Shown: positions 33,201-44,716, counted from the stretch's first letter. The stretch: 64,000 bases of DNA from Fragilaria radians (GCA_900642245.1 CAAAJI010000133.1:1-64000), one strand, 5' to 3'. The notes: generated by a model not told the origin, from the sequence alone. A program made the numbers and translations.

Positions 33201-34399
33201 CATATCGGGCTTCAGATAGACTACATCGAGTCAAGAACGGCACCATAGCTAAGCACAGTTTAACAACAACGCTTGGGAAAGAATGGATCAGTCAAAGACT
33301 TAGTGACGCTGATGTCATCCCCGATCATACAATATCCGGGTTATCTTCTTACTTTGGCTGGATGTATACTCCATATACATTATAGCAACTATAGTTTATG
33401 CTGAGGAAAGTAAACCGTCCGCTGTCGGAAACACTGAATTCAAAGGAGAAAGTATACTCTGTAATCTCACTAAGTCATTAAAAACTATTCACAATATATG
33501 CCTTACACAAGTATGCACCCATCAATCTATTCACATTGTCCATGCTGTACGTAAGTCCCCAAAGACATTCATCATGTACTTATCTGCCCAAAAAGAGAAA
33601 TGTTGTCCAGATCCCGCTTTATTCAGAAATCCAGCAATCCCTTAAGGTTGACAAGTCCAATCAATCCCCCATGCATCAGATATTTGAATCCATTGGTCAC
33701 CAGAAAAATTGTATCACTTTGAACTCTGGTTTTGCGGTTCAGAGCCAGATTGGACGGGACATGATACTCCGAGGTTTGTAACTGCCAAATGGGAAGTAGT
33801 TGCTACATTCTTTAAATCTAAAGGTAAATGGATGGAATCTATGAGTGCGATTCTTGCGTCCATATGGAAATTTGGAAACAGATGTGGGCTCATCGCAATA
33901 CCTCAATTGACCCATAATCCTGATATACTTCGTAAATTCAAAACAATACCAACATACTGAATCTACAAATTATTTACAGCTACAAGCCAATTTCCCGGAA
34001 AGCCTTCAACAGGTGCTTGCCCCAACATTTGAAGAACATTGTTTACAACCTCAGCAAGAAGTCACCGAATGGATAAATATGTATTTTGAAACTTTTCAAA
34101 AGCTTTGTTGACAATCATCAAGACGGTCTATGGCAAAATATCAAAGGCTACTGGATTAATATGAATCAAAGTGGTGAATTTCCTCCTCCGTAAGGACCCG
34201 TATGAGCCCAAGCTACACGCCACGGTAGGTGGGTAGAGGATAGTTTAGGATAGCACGTAAAATATAGATCAATATTTGTATCTAGATTGACTTGAATTGA
34301 CTATTTCAACTGTAAGCAAGTGTCATAAATTTATAATCTTTTTCCAGCAATTTTGCAAAATAAATTTGAAGTTAAGTAATCTCGATACAGCCTGAAAGG
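30213..34399. other. gene-poor block with unassigned coding-like fragments
   Basis: Over 4 kb without a complete gene. Several + strand stretches read like protein in short frames broken by stops. Around 30939-31259 one frame gives FFKDLWLDSPLLFDL and LDEIYQGMRNNCYLN. Around 31508-31600 another gives GVDFLTNYIRLKTRLGA. Around 33166-33386 a 73-codon frame without ATG includes LGKEWISQRLSDADVIPD. I do not recognise the family with confidence. The pattern fits a decayed gene or mobile element, or a gene with many introns. Confidence 0.35.
33536..34110 (+). pseudogene. degraded or multi-exon coding remnant, weak Iml1/DEPDC5-like C-terminus
   Basis: Two overlapping frames (33536-33781 and 33709-33960) and a third (33980-34108) read as protein on the + strand. 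The middle one gives FVTAKWEVVATFF, then KGKWMESMSAILASIWKF and NRCGLIAIPQ. The spacing W..(A)T...(E)......W......GL...P recalls the C-terminal module of the GATOR1 subunit Iml1/DEPDC5. The third frame reads ANFPESLQQVLAPTFEEH. No start codon or clean splice pattern links them. The Iml1 relation is only a pattern impression; it could equally be an unrelated decayed gene. Confidence 0.2.
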
Positions 34400-34826
34400 N
34401 NNNNNNNNNNNNNNNNNNNNNNNNNNNNNNNNNNNNNNNNNNNNNNNNNNNNNNNNNNNNNNNNNNNNNNNNNNNNNNNNNNNNNNNNNNNNNNNNNNNN
34501 NNNNNNNNNNNNNNNNNNNNNNNNNNNNNNNNNNNNNNNNNNNNNNNNNNNNNNNNNNNNNNNNNNNNNNNNNNNNNNNNNNNNNNNNNNNNNNNNNNNN
34601 NNNNNNNNNNNNNNNNNNNNNNNNNNNNNNNNNNNNNNNNNNNNNNNNNNNNNNNNNNNNNNNNNNNNNNNNNNNNNNNNNNNNNNNNNNNNNNNNNNNN
34701 NNNNNNNNNNNNNNNNNNNNNNNNNNNNNNNNNNNNNNNNNNNNNNNNNNNNNNNNNNNNNNNNNNNNNNNNNNNNNNNNNNNNNNNNNNNNNNNNNNNN
34801 NNNNNNNNNNNNNNNNNNNNNNNNNN
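34400..34826. other. assembly gap (427 N)
   Basis: A run of 427 undetermined bases. Its length may be an estimate. Anything crossing it cannot be annotated. Confidence 0.99.
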
Positions 34827-36973
34827 GACAAACCTAACACGTAAGCGAAAACGCCTACGTGGTCAAGGAACACGTTGCAGGTTGATTCACAAGGATCTAA
34901 GATAAAAAGTAACTTTTTAGATTATAATTTACAATTTGTATAAACTCTTAGGCAACATAGAGCAGGGTTAAGTCATTGCAACAATCCGCTGCAATTATTA
35001 AGCTAGCAAACAGGGTTGTCAGCAATACGAGCACATCGTTTGTGTCGAAAAGCAAAAGTCAGACAAGATAACAAATCTGGTGTATATCCCAATGTTTCAG
35101 AAATCCACCTGTCCACTTGTTTTTCCAGTATACGACTGAAAGATGCCTGCGATCAAAACGAGAGAAATATGCCCTGTAGAGCAAATAACTTCCCACACTT
35201 TTTGCAGTATAAGATAAACTTTATTTAATAAACGTTAAAGGCTATGAACAATAATCAGTCAATGCCTAGAAAAACCTTGTTTGAGATGAACTTCTGTATC
35301 GGTATCAGAGATGTCGAAAATAAAACCAAGATTTTCCTTCCTAACCTTGAGGAAAACGATCTTTCTTAACTTTGAACATAATCTGAGGAAAACGTTGGGT
35401 GCAGAAAATTCATAGCTCATAATAATGATATTTTGTATTTTCGAGTAGAGACATAAGTTTAGAATGTTTTTTCTCGAAGTATCGTATGTGAGAGGGGTTC
35501 TTAATATAACACTACAAGATTTTGTACAAAGGCTTTATGACCACACATATTTCCTTCCTTACAAAAAAAATCATCAAAGGATCACTCTTGAGTTAATGAA
35601 TGAAGATTTTTTACCCGACAGAAAATCAGCAAGGGAACAGAAGAATACCTGCAAAGAGGGATGCCAGGAGGAATGCTTCAAGTGTTCAATATCCTATTTT
35701 GAAATTGAGAACCAGATGCCTCCATAGGACCTTGCAAACATGACCAAGATACTACATTTTAAAAAAAGACGAATCGACTTTTCTCAGCAACTGTTTGATG
35801 AATTGGGAGAAAATCAGATGCACAAATAGCTTAGTCATATCGATATTATATAATTTAGAGCAAAGTGAAAATCTGACTAGACCAGAAATATCTTGCATCA
35901 AAAGTTAGAATTTCACCTTCAAGAAGCAGAAGGCAAAACATCTCCAATCTTTGAATTCAGATATCTAACACTAACATAGCTATGCAATCCTACAATTGAA
36001 AAGATAGTATGCCTCCATGTTAAGTATGTGAGCTTTTGCTCCATGCATGAACTCAAACTAGTGCATGCTGCAAAATTCAAATGAAGCACTCGTGAAGGAA
36101 CAAATATACTTGACATGATCTTCGGCCAGAACCTTTTCAATGAACTAGGCATTGTCTTTAAGTTCAACATTAATGCTGGCATGTTGGATACTGAAACAAT
36201 TCCAATGAAAAACAGCTGAACGTTTTTAAAACACAATGACGCAAATATGATAGTCTTGGTATTCCCTCTAGATGCGGAATATGAGCTTCAAAACTTTAGG
36301 TGCCTCATCAAAGGAACTCCATCAACTATACAAATTGCTCCAAAATGCAGGAAAATCCCTTTAATGGAACATGAAGTGGAAACAATATGCTACATTTCAT
36401 GTACAAAACTGGTTATGCGCATATGCGCTACATCTAGATTAAGCGATCAGCATTTGCACAAAGAGAGATGGAGTAATAGAGTATGGATACAAAGTAAACT
36501 TATGGAAATAAATGATGGCTTTTAAATGAAATATCTGAATTACAAGAAGTTGCCTACCTGTTTTCCAAGATACAGGATATTGCCACTTAATAAAAAATTA
36601 TGAGAGTTGTTTGGAAAATGTTTTATCTGGATCAGATTTCAAGAGTGTGGACCAAAATGAAAAAAACAAATGTGGATGTTAACAAAAGAATTAGAATATG
36701 TGAAAACAAGAGGTGACCATGGACCTATTGAGAGCAGTGAACGTTGACATCCAGTAATATTGAGGAAAGTTTGCGCCCAAGGTATTGAAGGATAGATTGA
36801 ATACAGTTATGACATGACTAGTCCTGTACAACTTAACCATAGAATCGAGAATGATCCTATAAATGGGAAATAAGAGACGTTTGTCTTGATTTGTAGCTAT
36901 CCCAATTCTTAGTTCATGCAGTATTTGTATGTTGATTTTGGCATTTGTATCCTAATTGTACACATATTGTATA
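34827..36973. other. gene-poor region
   Basis: About 2.1 kb downstream of the gap. Short frames exist (for example 35464-35727 + and 35919-36236 -), but none shows a recognisable motif, splice partner or conserved pattern. I take them as chance frames or relics. Confidence 0.4.
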
Positions 36974-37855
36974 CTAGAACATTCCGCTATTTCCGACTCT
37001 CCACGGCGGCCAATAAATGAAAACCGCTCGTCCAATAATGTTTTCTTTCGGAAGGAATCCCCAAATATGACCATCCAAACTGTGGTTGCGATTATCACCC
37101 AAAACAAGTACCTTTCCAGATGGTACTACAACAGGACCGAACTCATAAGCAGCATCCTCAGCAGTAAATGTTTCCTCCTGTTTGACACCATTGATAAATA
37201 GCTTTCCCTTGGTAATTTGAACTTTATCACCCTGTAGTGATACAAACAATGGATTAGAGGAATAAACTTTCTAACCCATCCGTATATTTTCTATTTAGTA
37301 CCCTAGAGCACTTACCTCCACTGCAACAATACGCTTAATCAGAGCTTCACGAGCTTTCTGAGCAGAATTGGGATCTTGATAGTCTCCCTCAAGAACTTGC
37401 CGAAAGGCAATCGGGGGATTGAAGACGACAACCTCATTTCTTTCTAACGGTCGTAGACGTTTGGTTACTTTCTCAACAGCCAATTGATCTCCAACCTCAA
37501 ACGTTGGGTACATGGACAAAGAGGGGATGTACCGCGGTTCGACTACCAAAAATCGAAATAGCAAGGCCACCGTCAAGCTTATAACATATGTTTGAATATC
37601 TTCGCGGCCCTCTTCCGATTTGAACCATGATTTGATGGATTCCAAGAATCCAAGTTCTTCCTTGGGTTCCAGTGGTTCCTTCCATTGATCATCATTTTGC
37701 TCTCCCAGAAACAAAGGTTGATGGTATCGAGTTAGGCTTCTAGTATTGCCAATGGTTAAGCTTGACGCTGGTCGCATGCTCGCCGCTGGTTGAAAGGCTT
37801 TCACGGATTTCAACGAAAAGGCAATCGTCGTGATAACGAGGTGATACAACCTCAT
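36974..37855 (-). CDS. type I signal peptidase, plastid-targeted (Plsp1/thylakoidal processing peptidase type), 2 exons
   Basis: Exons 37855-37316 and 37231-36974 join across an 84-nt intron (GTAAGT..CTACAG) to give 265 aa. The N-terminus is a signal peptide ending KAFQPAASMRPASS; a Phe at the cleavage site followed by a Ser/Arg-rich stretch is the diatom plastid import signature. One membrane segment (about 89-105, TYVISLTVALLFRFLVV) leads into the catalytic domain. Ser114 sits in PSLSMYPTFEVGDQ and the general-base Lys174 in ALIKRIVAVEGD, rebuilt by the splice. The C-terminal box is VLGDNRNHSLDGHIWGFLP. In plants this enzyme removes lumenal targeting peptides from thylakoid proteins. The gene is divergent from the FCP antenna gene across 497 bp. 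Confidence 0.94.
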
Positions 37856-38352
37856 AATGCTCGATTCAATCCAAAAACTTCAGTTTTTGCGATTATCAGA
37901 GTTACAGAAGAAGAGCTTGGGAGGACAAACAGCCCAATTGTTGATTAGTATTGAATGGTGGAAATTACTGCTGAGATATTTCCTCGTCAGATCACTCCGT
38001 TTTGACGACTTCTCTCCGACTCAAAATAATCGAGTTGAAAGTTGATCAAAGGTTGTAGTGGTACAGTAAATTAGCTCACTATACAGACTGACCTGCCAAC
38101 AGACAGGCAATACAAAATATTTGACTATTTGGATTAAAATTTGGCAAATCTTACGCTAATTCGCTTCAACTTGATGTCAGGGGAAGTGAGGGTTTCTTAT
38201 CTCACGTCGGCACTGTGGAATCTTTGTACCTGTAGAAGAAATACTATTGGGTATTCAGGGAGACTGAAGGATTCAAGTTGTAGACTTTTTGAATTGCATT
38301 TCAAATTGTGTGACCGAAATTGTGTTTATAATTTTTTACAGAACATTTCAGG
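37856..38352. promoter_or_regulatory. shared upstream region of signal peptidase and FCP genes
   Basis: 497 bp separate two divergent genes whose products both go to the plastid. Promoters for both must lie here. No element is recognised by eye, and light control of the FCP gene is an expectation from the family. Confidence 0.4.
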
Positions 38353-39363
38353 ATGAAGATTGCCGCCGCTCTTTCCCTTGTTGCCACAGCTTCCGCTTTC
38401 ACCTCGGTATCAAAACCAGTCCGATCTTCAGTTGCAGTTCAAGAAACCAAGGTACGATGAATCCTGCAAATAGGGACTCTCAAATTAGATAGAAATTTAT
38501 GTCTACTTTTGTTTCTCACAGTTCTAAACCCTTTCTCTTTGCTATTAGGCTGATCTTGAGGTTTTGGCCAAGAAGTTGAACCCCGTCTTGGGATTTTACG
38601 ATCCACTTGTAAGTCTGAAATTTCTTCAATATAATGCCGTGATTCAATCAATGAGGAGCCTAATGTTACCTTTGTGCATAGAACCTTGCCGAGGCCGAAT
38701 TCTGGGGAACTAGCAACGAGGCAACAATCGGATTCCTTCGTCATTCTGAAATCAAGCATGGCCGTATTGCCATGTTTGCTTTTGTTGGTTACATTGTCCA
38801 TGCCAACGGAGTCAAGTTCCCATGGGCGTAAGTAAAAAAGGTTATCCAAGACATCAGTTTTTTTAAGAAATTTCCAACATCATCTTTTCTATTCCTGCCA
38901 CAGAATGCAAATGGATGGAACTAGCTTCCCCACGGAAACCAACCCTCCTGCACTCTGGGATGCTATCCCTGAAGGAGCCAAGTGGCAAATTTTTTCTGCC
39001 ATTGCTTTCCTAGAATTCTGGTCTGAACTCTCCACCCCTAACCACAAGCATTACATGGCAGGTGGAAAGCCTGGAGATTTCCCAGACTTTGTTTCCGGAA
39101 AGGACGGAATCCCTCACCCTGTTCCATTCAACCTTTATGATCCATTCAAGCTTTCGAAGAACAAGTCTGCTGAGTCCAAGGAGCGTGGACTCGTTTCCGA
39201 AATTAACAATGGTCGTCTTGCACAGATTGGAATCCTTGGATTCTTATGCGAACAAAAGCTGCCAGGATCTGTTCCACTCCTATCAGGAATTGTTCAAAGT
39301 TATGACGGAGAACCAATGGCCCCATTTTCCGAGAATATTCTTGGCATGCCATTCGGTATGTAA
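38353..39363 (+). CDS. fucoxanthin chlorophyll a/c light-harvesting protein, 4 exons
   Basis: Exons 38353-38451, 38549-38608, 38682-38827 and 38904-39363 (introns 97, 73 and 76 nt, all GT-AG) join to 254 aa. The leader KIAAALSLVATASAFTS is the classic diatom bipartite plastid signal with cleavage at ASA|F. LHC helix 1 carries the chlorophyll-binding EIKHGRIAMFAFVGYIVH, and helix 3 carries EINNGRLAQIGILGFLCEQ. The central helix is GAKWQIFSAIAFLEFWSEL. The mature N-terminus ends in LNPVLGFYDPL. It binds chlorophyll a/c and fucoxanthin in thylakoid antenna complexes. The subfamily (Lhcf, Lhcr or Lhcq-like) cannot be fixed by eye. Exons 1 and 2 end at codon boundaries after the presequence, so the leader is a separate exon. 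Confidence 0.95.
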
Positions 39364-40615
39364 ACTGAGAGATTAGAGTACACCCAAAACAAAACGAGGT
39401 TTATCAAAGATCTTATCCATCCCCTAAGCATTATGTGCACAGATAGTTTGTAAATAATTAAAAACATCTGAGTGGAATTCTTTCCTGTAGCTTTAACTGT
39501 AATGTGAGTCAGCTGTTTTAATGAGTTTATTCAATCAATATGGTCTAAGGTGATGCGTCGAGAGATTCCAAAATGCAGTTTCAAACTGAAACCTGAGTGG
39601 TAACATTCTGAGCATTTGAGATCTAATTTGTATTTTTAAATTCCTATTCACTCAGTATAAGTTGTAGGGAGAAGTGCATATTACACAGCAGCGATCACAA
39701 TATGCATTCGTATCAAATTCGATGAGAGCATATATTGCTGCGAAACCCATTTGAACGTGTTCGCCATTTTGATCAACAATTTGTGTTGGTTTAAGGTTTA
39801 AAAACCTTTGGAATAAAGTGCTTCTGTGAACTAACTTGCAAGAATTCCACAAGGAAATAAATTTGGATTACTTTTTTGAATGTAAGGATGTTTCAAGACG
39901 CAAACCCACATCACGTATCAAATCATTTGCAGTTGTTACCCATTGCTATCATGAGTATGGAGTATCCTGTATGCAAAGTAAGCCATATCATATTTCACAC
40001 CAATCTCTTTTGTTAATTGCATTCAGATGAAAGGGATTGTGCAGTATGAGCTATGATAAATCAGAAGCTAAATTTTTATCTTATAATCCTTAAGCATATG
40101 TATAATGTTGCTGTAATTCTTGTAATTCATGAAATCCTGTGGGCTACGATAATCTATAAATATTTTTGCAGTATTCCAATGCTATCCCTTATGGTAACTG
40201 GTACCATTTGCTGCTACCCAACTTGATGTCAATGTAGCATCATAGTCTTCAATTCCTGAGTATTACTTATCAGGCAATAGACGGTGAATCTACCTGTTAA
40301 TGGATTTATTAAAAATCCTAAAATGACTATTGCTTTTTTTTCTTCATGTAAGCATTCTAAATTAAAGATCGACAAAAACCAAGATTCCCTTTATCCTATT
40401 TTGCGTATTCTCTTTGGAAGAAAAGTTGCACAATGATAATGATTCTGAAGACTACAGATTAGGGCCAATGCCAAATTTGTCAAGTCAACCTTTTTTCAGA
40501 AAGAGAGTTGTGGGACTCATATACTGGCTACGACAATCTGCCTGTCTAATGTTGACACAGTAAAAATCTCAACCGTAACCGTAACATAAAGTTTCAAAAG
40601 AACATTGTTCAATAC
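39364..40615. other. intergenic
   Basis: About 1.25 kb between the FCP gene and SGF29. It contains the FCP 3' region. No gene recognised. Confidence 0.45.
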
Positions 40616-42148
40616 ATGATCTTATCTGGGTGTTTCCCTGTAGACAAATATCCTGGAGCGTTACCTCTTCAGCCAGACCAAGCCTCCTCCATCCGATGTG
40701 AGACGTCGGTTCCAGTACCAGCTCCAATAGTTCCAAATACCGAAATGATAAGTCTCATTTCTTCACTCGATTGGATTGATCGGACAATTTACGTTACTCG
40801 TCTACTTCTGGGAGGTCCCAATATTAACGGATTCATGCGGGCTACCGGAGCAGTTCAGCGGATCAAGAAACAGCGTATGCGCCAAGTCAAGAAGTCATCA
40901 GCACCAGGAAATGAAGAGGAGGAATTGATGAAAGAAACTATAAATCCAAAGACGGTGAAAAGAATCCGGTCAGAGTTAGTCCTAGGAATGAATTTCTGTC
41001 GGCACTTACATGAGACGATACAAAGGATTATCCAGGATTTAGATCCCTCGCAAAGAGGGAATTTGGTTCCTCTCATGGAGCCGAATCCAATCGCCATCGG
41101 GGAACAAACCCAAACTTTGATTCCGTTGACAACATCAACCTCAAAGTCAACCGCACCAATCGCTCCGGTAAATGTGTCAAACAACAGGGGACTCTTAGCT
41201 TCTCATCCGACGACTTTACAATTGCAAATTCTCTCATCTCATCCCATGATGACACCGGTGACAACTGCTTCCCCAGGCGACCCTAATGGCTCAACCCTTC
41301 GCAAATTTCGGAAGCACAAATTTCCAGAGGTTCACATTCCTAATGTGTCTGATATCGATCTGCTAACGGGTAAAAAGTATTCTAAGCGAGACTATGCAAT
41401 TGTTCTTTTAGAAGTGATCCGTTTCCGAGCGCTTAAGGAAGGAGATTACGTCGCAGCCAAGCCGGCATCTCATGACCTGTGGATTCTTGCACGTGTCATA
41501 AAGGATTATCCTCTAGATTGTGGTCCCCCGGAAGAATTCTTATTACTCTCTGAGTCCAAGCGCGATTCTATGTTTCGCGATAAGGTTATCCTGAAGGATG
41601 TAGAGGACTCAAGCTCTAATACAATATCGGTTGCTCGATCCAATGTTCTTCCTCTGCCTCGAAGTTACGCTGAAGCGTCTGATTGGGGAAGCCGATGTCG
41701 TAAAGGGTGTCGAGTCTACGCCATGTATCCCATGACAACTTCATTGTACTCAGGAACTGTCATTGACAATACAACATACTGTCGTGGAGATGATGATGTG
41801 ATTGTAGTTGAGTTTGATGGCGATGACGTGGACGCATTTACAGGAAAGTTGCCACAATACCACATCCCGGCAAGGTTTGTGACATTAATTCCTCGAGAGT
41901 TTCCTGGAAGCTCTCAATCTCAAAAGAAACGCAAAGTAACGAATCCTGGATTCACATTCGCTTTCAATGATAACGGAAAAGGAAGTTCCAAACGAGGAGT
42001 GAATATGCCGAAGCATAAGCGAGGGCCGTCATCCGATTCAGCGCTGAATGAAATGCTCGACGAAATGTCGTATGGTGATATGAATGGCGAATTTACTCTA
42101 GATCAAGTAAATATGGGATTTGACTTGAAACAGGAATTCAAAAAGTGA
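40616..42148 (+). CDS. SGF29: SGF29-like tandem-Tudor subunit of SAGA histone acetyltransferase complex
   Basis: 510 aa, single exon, ATG at 40616. The N-terminal half is Pro/Ser/Thr-rich with a short helical part (about 45-130). The C-terminal half (about 270-430) is a double Tudor module. Tudor 1 has GDYVAAKPASHDLWILARVI. Tudor 2 has GCRVYAMYPMTTSLYSGTV, then DDVIVVEFDGDDVD and IPARFVTLIPREFPG. The order and the Y-P-T-T-x-x-Y pattern are those of SGF29, which binds H3K4me2/3 and guides SAGA/ATAC. SQKKRKVTNP just after is a likely nuclear signal. The protein is longer than human SGF29 (293 aa) owing to low-complexity parts. The first 40 residues are not conserved, so a later start cannot be excluded. 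Convergent with the PPR gene, 72 bp apart. Confidence 0.85.
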   Translation: MILSGCFPVDKYPGALPLQPDQASSIRCETSVPVPAPIVPNTEMISLISSLDWIDRTIYVTRLLLGGPNINGFMRATGAVQRIKKQRMRQVKKSSAPGNEEEELMKETINPKTVKRIRSELVLGMNFCRHLHETIQRIIQDLDPSQRGNLVPLMEPNPIAIGEQTQTLIPLTTSTSKSTAPIAPVNVSNNRGLLASHPTTLQLQILSSHPMMTPVTTASPGDPNGSTLRKFRKHKFPEVHIPNVSDIDLLTGKKYSKRDYAIVLLEVIRFRALKEGDYVAAKPASHDLWILARVIKDYPLDCGPPEEFLLLSESKRDSMFRDKVILKDVEDSSSNTISVARSNVLPLPRSYAEASDWGSRCRKGCRVYAMYPMTTSLYSGTVIDNTTYCRGDDDVIVVEFDGDDVDAFTGKLPQYHIPARFVTLIPREFPGSSQSQKKRKVTNPGFTFAFNDNGKGSSKRGVNMPKHKRGPSSDSALNEMLDEMSYGDMNGEFTLDQVNMGFDLKQEFKK

Positions 42149-42220
42149 CATTCCCATCAATGACAACTTCACTAGGGGATAAGAAACTATTTTTGGGAAC
42201 TTAAGGTTCATAATTTAATA

Positions 42221-44716
42221 TTACATTTTTTTTCTTAAGGAGTTTGTTCCTTGGATACTGCTTCTTCGACCACGTCGTGGGACATTTTTGGTCCATGATT
42301 TGGGTATGTTACGCTCGATCTCAACTGCAGCTCCTCCAAGTAGTTCTCTGTACAATTCTTCTGGTACTGCATGTCGTAGATAGGTTAGAAAGGCAACTGT
42401 GACATAACCATCTTTAGTGCAATTCTGAAACAATGCTTGAACTATTTCCCTTTTCAACTTATATTTTGCTGGCATTAAGTTCACTACGGCTTTCAGGAAA
42501 ACTTCATAGGTGACGTGATTGGGTTTTACATCCGGACGACCAATGATTTCCTCTATGGTAAAAATCGCTGTGTCAAGAGCTTTTAGACGAGATCGTTCGT
42601 CAAAGTTAGAAGACACTGCACAACTTTGTAAAACGGTTGTGTAGGTGATTCCATCTGGACTGTCTCGAAGATCGCCTACTTGGTACAGCTTATCCATTTT
42701 TCTAAGCACCCTAAGTGCCATCTGTGCTTTTCCCACATTTTGACTTTTGGAAATGGCAGAAATTACAGTATTGTATGTCTTATCGTCAGGACGAGCGTTC
42801 AAATTTCCAGCCTTAAAGTGTTCCCACATCTGATCGAGGCATTTCTGCGCTTGATAAGCACAACATCGTGTTCCGCTCTTTGCCCAAGCGTTCAAGACTC
42901 CATTCCAAGTTATACTGTTTGGTTCGACCCTGTGGTTTCCAGCTTCGTATTGTTTTTGCATCGTACGAAGCAATGCTTCTGCTTTCCTTGCTCCCAGGGT
43001 GCCTTCTCCACTACGGGCCCACGCATCAATAACTGTATTGTAAGTGATTGTGTTGGGTGCCATGTGCCTCTCACCGGCTTCTGCCCTGGATTCCATAAAC
43101 CGTAGAATCTCCTCAGCTCTTTCTGCTGCTCCTGCCTCACCGCTTCTTCCCCAAGCAGAAATGACTGAAGTATATGACATATATCCTGGCTTTGGGGATA
43201 TCGATCCATTTTTGTGCGCCTTTTCCCAATCGCTTAGCAACTTTTCAGCTGATTGAGCTGCTCCTCGCAATGGACTTCTAGAAAAACAACTGAGAACTTG
43301 ATTAAACGAGAAGGAATCAGGTTTGCATTTTTTATCCTTTAGAAGTAGCTGTAGAACTTTAAATGCTTCAGTTGGGGCAGCATCGTGACGACAACGTGAC
43401 CATGCATCAATAACTGAATTGTAACTGAATCGGTTTGGTCGAAGTTGTTCGTCACCATCTTCCGCGCGTTGAATCATCATTCGAAGTATACCATCAGCCT
43501 TTCCAGCAATGCCTGGAATACAACCATTGCTCGCCAAGTTGTGGAGATAAATATTGTACGTGAACCAATTTACTTTCAAATTCCTACTATACATTTCTTC
43601 AATTAATTCTTCTATACGATCCAATGCTTTAACAGTTCCACTTCTACTCCATGCATTCATGTTGCAGTGAAATGCGTACTCGTTTGGTTCAATCCTTGGA
43701 TCGTTCCGAAGTCTATTCATGACTGAATCAGCCTTTTCCGCGCCGTATTCCCTCATGCCGCTCACAGCCCATGCGTTCAAAAGGGATCCATAAGTGAAAA
43801 TATCAGGCTGATTTGTCATGGAGTTAAAGATCAGTTCTGCCTGCTCTGCTCCTTGCCGGCTTTCTTGTCGCATCCAAGCTTTAATGGCAACAGTATAGTG
43901 CATCGTGATGGGTTCCACTCCATATTCTTTCATATGCTTCAGCATTCGCTCAGCCTCTTTGCCAGAGTTTGGTTCACCACTGTCTGCTATTGCGTTGAGA
44001 ACATACGTGTAGGCGCTTTCAAGAGGCTTTGCATTTCGATTAAGCCCTTGATCGTAAAGTGCTTCCATCCATCTAAGAGTGGTTTTACACTTGCTTGAAT
44101 CTTTGGCGTGAGACAGAGCAGCTAAAACTTTTAAAAATGAGAAGGATGTTGGAAGCAGCTCTGGACGCTGCTCTTCATCGTGAGCGCGCTGAAGAAGCCT
44201 AAGAATGTACAACGCTCTCTCAGACGCTTGTTTCCCTTGCTTGGGATCATACTGAGCAACTTCTGTCCATGCTGATATAACCATGTTGTATTCATAAGCA
44301 GAGGCCATTGCATCGTCATTACCCGCACATCTTTCATCAATTAATCTCTTAAGTAAGGATTCCAGTATTAAATGAGCCGATGAATCAATATTGACACGTT
44401 TAGACCAAGCGGACATCATTGAGATGAGTTCATGCCACTTTCCACTGGTAAGTGAACCTGGCACCGATTCTAAAAGCTGCTGTGTTGCAAGCGACAACCA
44501 CGGATCTGGTGAAGAAATCGAATTCTTCTGCCGCTTTGGCCGATATGAGGTATTCTGTCCGTTGCAAGGCAATAAAATCCCACTGCAATCTTGTGAAGAA
44601 AGACCGATTTTTATTGGGATAAATTGGCTTGTAAAATGAGCTCCTATTGGCAAGAAAGCGCCCCCGGTATGTACAACAATTGAACATATAAGCAGTGTGG
44701 ATGAGATGGATTTCAT
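42221..44716 (-). CDS. pentatricopeptide-repeat protein, probably plastid
   Basis: 831 aa, single exon, ATG at 44716. The leader SISSTLLICSIVVHTGGAFLP is a signal peptide with Phe at the predicted cleavage site, again the diatom plastid pattern. From about residue 110 to 730 the protein is a run of PPR units of 35-40 residues. Recurring cores include TYTYVLNAIADSGE, FTYGSLLNAWAVSG, AFHCNMNAWSRSG, SFNQVLSCFSRS, TYNTVIDAWARSGEG and TWNGVLNAWAKSG. The repeated NAWARSG end is common in stramenopile PPR proteins. PPR arrays bind single-stranded organelle RNA and act in its processing, stability or translation. I see no SMR, DYW or RNase domain at the C-terminus, which is basic (RGRRSSIQGT). The RNA target is unknown. 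Confidence 0.92.
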   Translation of the reverse strand: MKSISSTLLICSIVVHTGGAFLPIGAHFTSQFIPIKIGLSSQDCSGILLPCNGQNTSYRPKRQKNSISSPDPWLSLATQQLLESVPGSLTSGKWHELISMMSAWSKRVNIDSSAHLILESLLKRLIDERCAGNDDAMASAYEYNMVISAWTEVAQYDPKQGKQASERALYILRLLQRAHDEEQRPELLPTSFSFLKVLAALSHAKDSSKCKTTLRWMEALYDQGLNRNAKPLESAYTYVLNAIADSGEPNSGKEAERMLKHMKEYGVEPITMHYTVAIKAWMRQESRQGAEQAELIFNSMTNQPDIFTYGSLLNAWAVSGMREYGAEKADSVMNRLRNDPRIEPNEYAFHCNMNAWSRSGTVKALDRIEELIEEMYSRNLKVNWFTYNIYLHNLASNGCIPGIAGKADGILRMMIQRAEDGDEQLRPNRFSYNSVIDAWSRCRHDAAPTEAFKVLQLLLKDKKCKPDSFSFNQVLSCFSRSPLRGAAQSAEKLLSDWEKAHKNGSISPKPGYMSYTSVISAWGRSGEAGAAERAEEILRFMESRAEAGERHMAPNTITYNTVIDAWARSGEGTLGARKAEALLRTMQKQYEAGNHRVEPNSITWNGVLNAWAKSGTRCCAYQAQKCLDQMWEHFKAGNLNARPDDKTYNTVISAISKSQNVGKAQMALRVLRKMDKLYQVGDLRDSPDGITYTTVLQSCAVSSNFDERSRLKALDTAIFTIEEIIGRPDVKPNHVTYEVFLKAVVNLMPAKYKLKREIVQALFQNCTKDGYVTVAFLTYLRHAVPEELYRELLGGAAVEIERNIPKSWTKNVPRRGRRSSIQGTNSLRKKM

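Noticed and set aside
35919..36525. Two adjacent frames of about 100 codons on opposite strands
   Set aside because: No motifs, and adjacent to a gap in AT-rich DNA.
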